64,000 nucleotides of DNA from contig JADFUC010000493.1 of the NCBI GenBank assembly GCA_019722365.1, positions 248,001-312,000 of the forward strand, written 5' to 3'. Shown piece by piece: positions 57,600-64,000 of the stretch. The notes beneath the pieces are model-generated. The model made no database searches and was not told the origin of the DNA. It saw only the letters and a list, made by a program, of their open reading frames with translations. The translations under genes were made by a program, and so were the position numbers. This DNA is from Lithospermum erythrorhizon. Lineage: Eukaryota > Streptophyta > Magnoliopsida > Boraginales > Boraginaceae. Each line of letters starts with the position of its first letter. Position 1 is the stretch's first letter.

Positions 57600-60500
57600 C
57601 GCGGATACTTAGTTTGATTTACTCTCTTTTTTACTTTTTTATTTTTTAATATTTAATTGTTAACTTTCTTGTAGATATTCTTGAACTTTCTCCTCAATAA
57701 AATTTTGGTGGTTGTTAAAACTTTCTTTGACATCGTATGAAAATCCTTGCTGAATAGCGATGGATGCGTAAGCCGTATTGATTAGGCTTCTTAAATCATT
57801 TAATTTATCCCTTAAACCTGATTTATGTTTTCTTATCCTAAATTAATTGTAGATACTACTTTAGCCTCTTTATGTTTTCCCATTACTTATGGTTTAGACC
57901 CTCAAGGTAAAAATGGTAAAAGTGGTGGTTTATGGTTAGGAATGGCCTCTAATATTAACCGAAATCTATTATATCTTAATAAACATTTAATTCTATTAGA
58001 AATATACTGAATCATCAATACCATGGTATCTAGGCTGCATTTAAGGCCATCCTCATCTTAATTCTAGATTAGATACTTGGACTTAGAAAATATTTTATTA
58101 GACTACATTAACAAACCTATCCTTTTAATAGGGGATTTTAATCAAATTTTATATCAACATGACAAATTTCCTTGTCGGAATACTACTATTGTCGGCTCTG
58201 GCTATTTATTTGATTTTTTAAACCACCTTAACTTATATAATCTAAAACACATTGCTAATGAATACTCTTGGATAGGTATTCGAGATCATATTAAAGTTTT
58301 ATGAATGCTTAGATAGAAGTGTTTCTAATTATGATTGGAACATTATTTTTCCGGTTCTCTAAATGTTTGCCTATTCAAGATTCGGACTATGGTCCTATAG
58401 TAGTGTCAACTAAATCCTATTTCCATAAAAGAAATACTTCTTTTAAATTAGAATCTTTTCTTTCTAATTTTCCTGAATTCGAAATTATTTTAGAGGAAAA
58501 TTTTCAACTAAATTTTCCTAATTCGTCGTCTGCATTTTTACTAATGCAAAAATTAAAATCTTTTAAAAAAGATATTAAGTTTTGGAATTCCACACGTATA
58601 GGTAATATGCACCTTCAAATTTAACAAATACAATCTACTCTTAGTTATTTACAAAACAATTCACAATTACCTTCTAGTAACTCTACAGAATATGATCTTC
58701 GTTGTCATTTAGATTTTTTATTAACTTGTCAAGAATATTACTGGCACCAATGTACTGATCTAGATTGGATTATAAATGGAGACTCTAATACAAAATTTTA
58801 TCATGCTTACGCTCACCAACGTACTAGAACTAACAACATACCTGAACTCATTGATCTTAATGGTAATCTTCTAACAACTCACTCTGTTTTGCATAATCAC
58901 TATCGCGATTTCTTTATTAACTTATTTAATCCCCATTACTTTACGTCTACAACTGACATTTCTTTTTACCAATTTTCTACTATTAACAACATAACTTCTA
59001 AACTTTCTAATTCTCAATCTCTTGAATTAAGTAAACCTTTTACTGATACGGAAGTTCACATAGCTCTTTTTCAAATGCATCCTTCAAAATCACCAGGTCC
59101 GGATGAATTTCAAGCTGGTTTTTATCAAAATTGAAATCTTTTAAGTAATGACATTATCTCTACTACCCTTGATTTTTTAAATCGGGTTTATTTTCTTAAA
59201 GAATTTAATAATACTTTTATCATCTTAATAGCAAAAAAAAATCTAACCTTTTACACATTACAGATTTTAGACCTATAAGCATTTGTAACGTTATTTATAA
59301 AATAGCCTCTAAAATGTTAGTAAATAGACTTAAACCTTTTTTATCACAACTCATTTCTAATTTTCAAAATTATTTCATATGGACGCTCAATTCATGATAA
59401 TATTATCTTAGCTCAAAATTAACTAATTCCATATGAACTTCTAAATCAAAAAAACATGCCTTAGCTACAATCAAAGTTGATATGAGTAAGGCTTTTAACA
59501 TAATTTCATGGCCTTTTCTACTAACTACTTTAAGAAAACTTAATTTCCCTAACTCTTGGATTAGCATCATAACCCAATGTCTAACAACGCTTCAATATTC
59601 CATCATAGTTAATGGTCATGTCACTTCTCCTTTTAAACCCCAATGCTGTTTAAGACAAAGAGACCTTTTTCCCCTATCCTTTTTTCCTTATGCACGGAAG
59701 CCCTTTCTGCCTCTCTTATATATTCTCAATCTCAAATTTAATTAAAGGAGTGAGAATTTCTCGTAATAGCCTTAAATTAAGTCATCTCCTTTTTGTGGAT
59801 GATAGTTATTTCTTAAAATAATTGGACAAAACCTCTATTCTTTCTTTTAAAGACTTCATTGTAGCATATTGTCAAGATTCGGGTCAACAAATCAAATTTC
59901 TAAAATCCCAAATAGTTTTTAGTCCTTCCACATCTGAAGCTAAACGACAATAAACACTCATTTCCCTACCCTTTTCAAAATCTAAAAATTTTGGCAAATA
60001 TCTTGATATCTCATTAGATATAGTCACTCATAAATCTCAAATTTTTCAAGAATACATCGACAAAATAAATTTAAAAATCCAATCCTGGAGTACCAAATTT
60101 TTAAATCAAGCGGGACGCATAACTGTCATTAAATCTGTTTCAATGAGTATGTTGGTTTATCCAATGTCTATTTATAAATTACCTATCAATATCATTCACA
60201 AAATAGAAATTTTTTTGGCTAATGTTCTTTGGAACTCAACTACACAATCAAAATTACACTGGATCAATTGGCAATTCCTAGAACTACCATCCTATTCTGG
60301 TAATCTAGGCTTTAAAAATTTAAAAGATTTTAATCTTGCACTCTTGGCTAAAACTAGCCGGAACATTATACATAAATCAAATACACCAGTCAAATTAGTT
60401 CTTCAATCCAAATACTTTCCACACTTTTCAATTCCTACAACACCTCCTAAATAAAATCTGTCTTGGGTTTGGAAAAGTCTTTGGGAAGGGTTCTCACAAC

Positions 60501-61960
60501 TACGACCCTCACTTTCATGGTTACCACATTCAGGAACTGACATTAATATTTGGAAAGATAATTGGTTAGAAATTCCTTCTAAGATACCACTCTCTCAGCT
60601 CACTTTCTACTATCCTAATCCTACACCATAACATCTAACTAAAGTCTCATATTTAACAATCCAAGGTCATTCTTGGATCATGTTATTCTCTCCTCTCTTT
60701 TTCATTCCACTATAATTTCCTTAATAACTCAAATTCCTCTCAATGGAACCTCTGATTATTTACTATGGAACCAACATAAAATCACACCCACAACTAAAAC
60801 TATATACCAACACATCTTTATCTTGCATAAAAGATAACATAAACACTCCATCAAATTACCATCTTCTACTTAAACACATATGAAAACATCTATGGAAATT
60901 CCGTATTCCACAAAAAGTAAAAGTCTTTTTATGAAAACTACTCCACAATGGATTGCCTACCCTAGTTAATATTTCTCATAGAATCAAGAAAAGTATCAAT
61001 TCAACTTGTGTTTTTTGTGGACATGACCAAGAAATGATTGATCATCTCCTCCGTTCATGCTCTACCATTTCCACCTTATGGCCCTATTTTTCATCATTTC
61101 ATTTTCACTTACCAAACACCAATATCAAAAAAATTTAAGCCGCCGCCTTAATAAGAAATGGAAACCTTCACATCTAAAATACAATGACATGTTGTTACTT
61201 ATCACCTCCTTATGAACTATTTCGACTTTACGAAACGACATCATTTTTAATCATGGGAACTTTCAACTAGCACAATTCACATCAATAAGAGATACGCTAT
61301 ATGCCAAATGGACAAGATCACAATTTGTTACAACTACTCATCCATTTCACAACTCCCGACATGCTTTCACTGATGACACTATTGTTCACTTACATACCAT
61401 GAATAACATTGGCCTCAACACAAACTCAACTATATTTACCTTTTATTTGGCTTTACATCATAATCCAACAGTTCACATCTTTATTCATTGTTTCAAAACT
61501 TTCAAAAATATAACAACCTTTTATTATAATCATACTTATGACATACACACACCATAACCAGCAACAAACTTCCAACATAATAGAAACCATACCTTAGAAG
61601 CAATTATTTTTAGTATACTAGTTGTAAATCTAACTTTACCTCATATTTGTATATTATTTTGGATCTATCTCTCTCACAAGTTATATCTACATCACTATTA
61701 TGGATACAATCAAATGAAGAATGGAATAACTTTTATATGGATATCTGAAGCACAAATGCAAAATACTTTTGCAAACCACAACTGCAGCTACTATTAGGGA
61801 GTTATATCGTTATTTTCTTCCCCATAGCTCTCATTTTGTTGCCCCTAGGGGCTTTTATTCTAGATCTTAGGGTTTATAGCTGCTTTCTTTATTTTTTCTC
61901 TTCTCAGGACGAATATATGTATATTTTTTTTATCTCTGTATAAATGCATGTAACTATAAA
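57600..61960 (+). mobile_element. L1-type LINE, nearly complete ORF2, inactive
   Basis: The region has endonuclease, reverse transcriptase and zinc-finger motifs in LINE order and ends in an adenine tract at about 61,957-61,965. ORF2 starts at ATG 57,737 (MKILAE, the usual MKIL start). No ORF1 is seen upstream, so the copy is probably 5' truncated just before ORF2. Frameshifts and stops interrupt ORF2 throughout. No target-site duplication was identified. Confidence 0.85.
57737..61560 (+). pseudogene. LINE ORF2 remnant (endonuclease, reverse transcriptase)
   Basis: The endonuclease part has SGGLWLGMAS (57,930), PWYLGCI (58,022) and PILLIGDFNQIL (58,110), the last being the APE-type catalytic GDFN. 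The reverse transcriptase part has HPSKSPGPDEFQAGFYQ (59,080-59,130), MSKAFNIISWPFLL (59,482), LRQRDLFPLS where LRQGDPLSP is usual, and FVDDSYF (59,795-59,813), the catalytic FADD-type motif. Near 61,010-61,070 CVFCGHDQEMIDHLLRSC is the zinc-binding zf-RVT motif. Such proteins nick target DNA and copy their RNA in place. In-frame stops (for example 57,751 and 59,132) and frameshifts make it non-functional. Confidence 0.85.
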
Positions 61961-61965
61961 AAAAA

Positions 61966-62330
61966 GAAAAGCTTATCAAATAGGAAATAGTATGACAATT
62001 GATCAAATAATTCTAAATATATTATCTAAAAAAAAGATGCAAATGACACAATTAATGATCATCCAAGAACAAACAATAAAATAAATCAAACAAAGATATA
62101 CAATTATCAATCTAAAAAGACAAAATAAATTAACAAATAATCAAATATTATAAATAATCAAAAATTGAAAAGTTAAAACTGGAGTTAAATTAGTAAAAGT
62201 TATAGAACTTAGAAGAGAAATTGAAAGAAAAAAAAATCTGATTTATTCCAATTTGAGAGCTTGAAGGTGTGATTTGGGGGCAAAAGAAATACTGATTTAG
62301 GGTTTGGGGGTTTTTCATTAGATATTTTTC
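61966..62330. other. AT-rich intergenic DNA
   Basis: No gene or known repeat is recognised in this stretch, which follows the LINE tail. Confidence 0.4.
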
Positions 62331-62339
62331 AAATTTTTT

Positions 62340-62460
62340 TGAAAAAAAAGAACGGACAGTGGCAAGGCTAGCCACGGCGAGGCGCCACGCCACGCCACGA
62401 GGATAAGGCGCAAATGGCGAACGCCACGAAGGAGCCATAGGTACATGACCGCCACAACGC
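62340..62460. repeat. Short GCCACG repeat cluster
   Basis: The word GCCACG or its near variants occurs about seven times, with CGCCACGCCACGCCACG at about 62,382-62,398 and inverted partners such as GGCGAGGCG. The cluster stands out as GC-rich in an AT-rich background. It resembles subterminal repeats of DNA transposons, but no ends were found. Confidence 0.5.
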
Positions 62461-64000
62461 CTTTTCAAAACTATGGTCTAATCTGCTGGGACGAATGTAG
62501 TTTTGAGAAATTGAGTTCGAATTTTTGCATCCCAAATGTCATTTCTTTAAGAATATTTAAACCGACGGGTTTATGACGATATTGAACGATTCATTTTGCA
62601 ACTAAATTCTATTAATGAAGTCCGGGTGTACGAATAAAAATGAATAAAAATCATATGTTATTATATGTGTTTCTAAGACGAGAACACCACCATTTCCGTT
62701 TGTTTTGTATAATTCAAACAAGTCTCAAAGTTCTAAGGTGTGCATAAGGCTTGGAGTACGACAGTTCAGATTGCACAGCTTGGTGAGGGACCAGGGATCG
62801 TTAAAATAACATTGTTGCATCTTAAAGATAAAGGAAGGATTTCAGAAATTCGAGGGCAAACTCTTCCTTTTGATGATAAAGGCTAACAAATCCTCATTTG
62901 GCAATGCTACAAACACTGAGCAGAGATCCCCAATTTAATTTTTAGGGTTCATTATTATTTATGATTTCTTCAAGCAATTATTTTATGTATACGGATTTAT
63001 CCGAAAACTTTTATGCATTATTCGAAGTGTTTATAATAAAAATAAAAAAACCAATTAAATGTAGATGGAGGGAATATTATAGACTTCATGATGGCTTTTT
63101 TCTTTTTCATTTTATCCACTTAAAATAGTTAAATTACATGGTTACTTCCTTCGACAGTCATCCTTTGACCAATAGGGAAATTCCTTGAGCATACTTTGGC
63201 TTTAGCTCATATAGTCATATGGATGGTAGAATCCAATTAGAACAAGAAGCGAAACTTATTTAAAGTGGAATTTTAATACGTTTAACATTATCCAAGACTA
63301 ATAAAAAGAAAAACAAAGGAATGAAAATGATGTGAAGAAGGAAAACAGCATACGCCACCGGCCTCTGTAGATTAACTAATTAGATATGTTATGTTTTGAT
63401 AGGAATACTTTAAAAAATGTCAATGACAAGATGAACAGAAAACGTCGGTAGCTTTTATTTATTCAGTCTTACCTCAATTATTTTAGATGTGATGAAATTA
63501 TGCCAAGATAAAATTTAAAAATTAACCTCAATGAAATAAATATTATAAAATATTATTTGGATACTATTTCACTTGTGAGATGAATTAAGATGAACTAAAG
63601 TAAAATATAACAAAAAATACAACTCACATATATTGTACCTTAATTTAAGGTTAATGAAACGAGATGAATCTAGTGAATCATAATATCAATTATTCTAGGT
63701 GAACATAATATAAAAAATAAAACCTCAAACAGGATGAACATAAAATTTAACCTGCATTTGCCTAGGTTCACTTAATGGACCATATTAGTAAGATTTTCCG
63801 CATAAAAAAAGCACCACAAAATAAATAAAAATTTGATAAATGTTTTTATCCATAAATAAAAAAATTTATAATGGAAACTAAATTAATACCTAATGGTTCC
63901 CCAGATAATTATCAGTGGTGGTGTCAGTGTGTTACCATCCAAGTGGAATATGAAAACAATTGTGTAAATAGTCAAGAACACCATCTAAAGAAACTAGACC
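62461..64000. other. Intergenic DNA, no gene seen
   Basis: The stretch is AT-rich with short fragments of open frame, none resembling known proteins. The words TAGTTTTGAGAAATTGAGTTCG and GGTTTATGACG near 62,500-62,580 have no partner in the window. Confidence 0.4.

Noticed and set aside
1..64000. A novel multi-gene defence, biosynthetic or regulatory system
   Set aside because: Apart from one F-box and one TRM-like gene, all recognisable coding sequence belongs to retroelements. No cluster of co-oriented unknown genes is present.

Overview
The window is nuclear DNA from a flowering plant, probably a eudicot. Two things point that way: a multi-exon gene of the plant-specific TRM-like (DUF3741/DUF4378) family, and plant-type Ty1/copia, Ty3/gypsy, L1 and tRNA-derived SINE elements in an AT-rich background. 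I see no bacterial, organellar or viral gene cluster. The species cannot be fixed from sequence alone.

Left third (1-32,330) is nested transposon debris. A copia element (about 255-19,276, plus strand) is split by a gypsy element (2,207-12,357, minus strand) with about 2.5-kb LTRs. A solo LTR of the same copia family lies inverted at 21,002-22,009. A second gypsy element (23,193-28,117, plus) keeps its 5' LTR, primer site, gag and the protease start, then runs directly into the middle of its 3' LTR. A further gypsy LTR fragment (about 28,990-30,985) and a degraded minus-strand reading frame resembling the plant 'putative gypsy type transposon' domain (about 31,430-32,330) follow.

Middle (32,331-42,050) holds the only host-like genes. 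An F-box gene (34,171-35,550, plus) is broken by two in-frame stops that both lie in a degenerate 20-residue tandem repeat, and by frame changes near its 3' end. The TRM-like gene (37,376-40,263, minus) has a four-exon model of about 842 residues, with a three-copy minisatellite in its probable upstream or 5' UTR region.

Right part (42,051-64,000) is AT-rich intergenic DNA. It carries a copia remnant (42,865-44,639), a probable solo gypsy LTR (from 45,683), a small SINE with clear target-site duplications (48,968-49,069), two gypsy LTR fragments apparently head to head (about 55,900-57,540), and a nearly complete but mutated L1-type LINE (about 57,600-61,960).

Sequence quality matters here. 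Paired LTR copies differ largely by short clustered indels between long identical blocks, and a 66-base C run lies inside a gag region. Many transposon frameshifts may therefore be assembly or basecalling error rather than decay. I found no evidence for a new multi-gene system.
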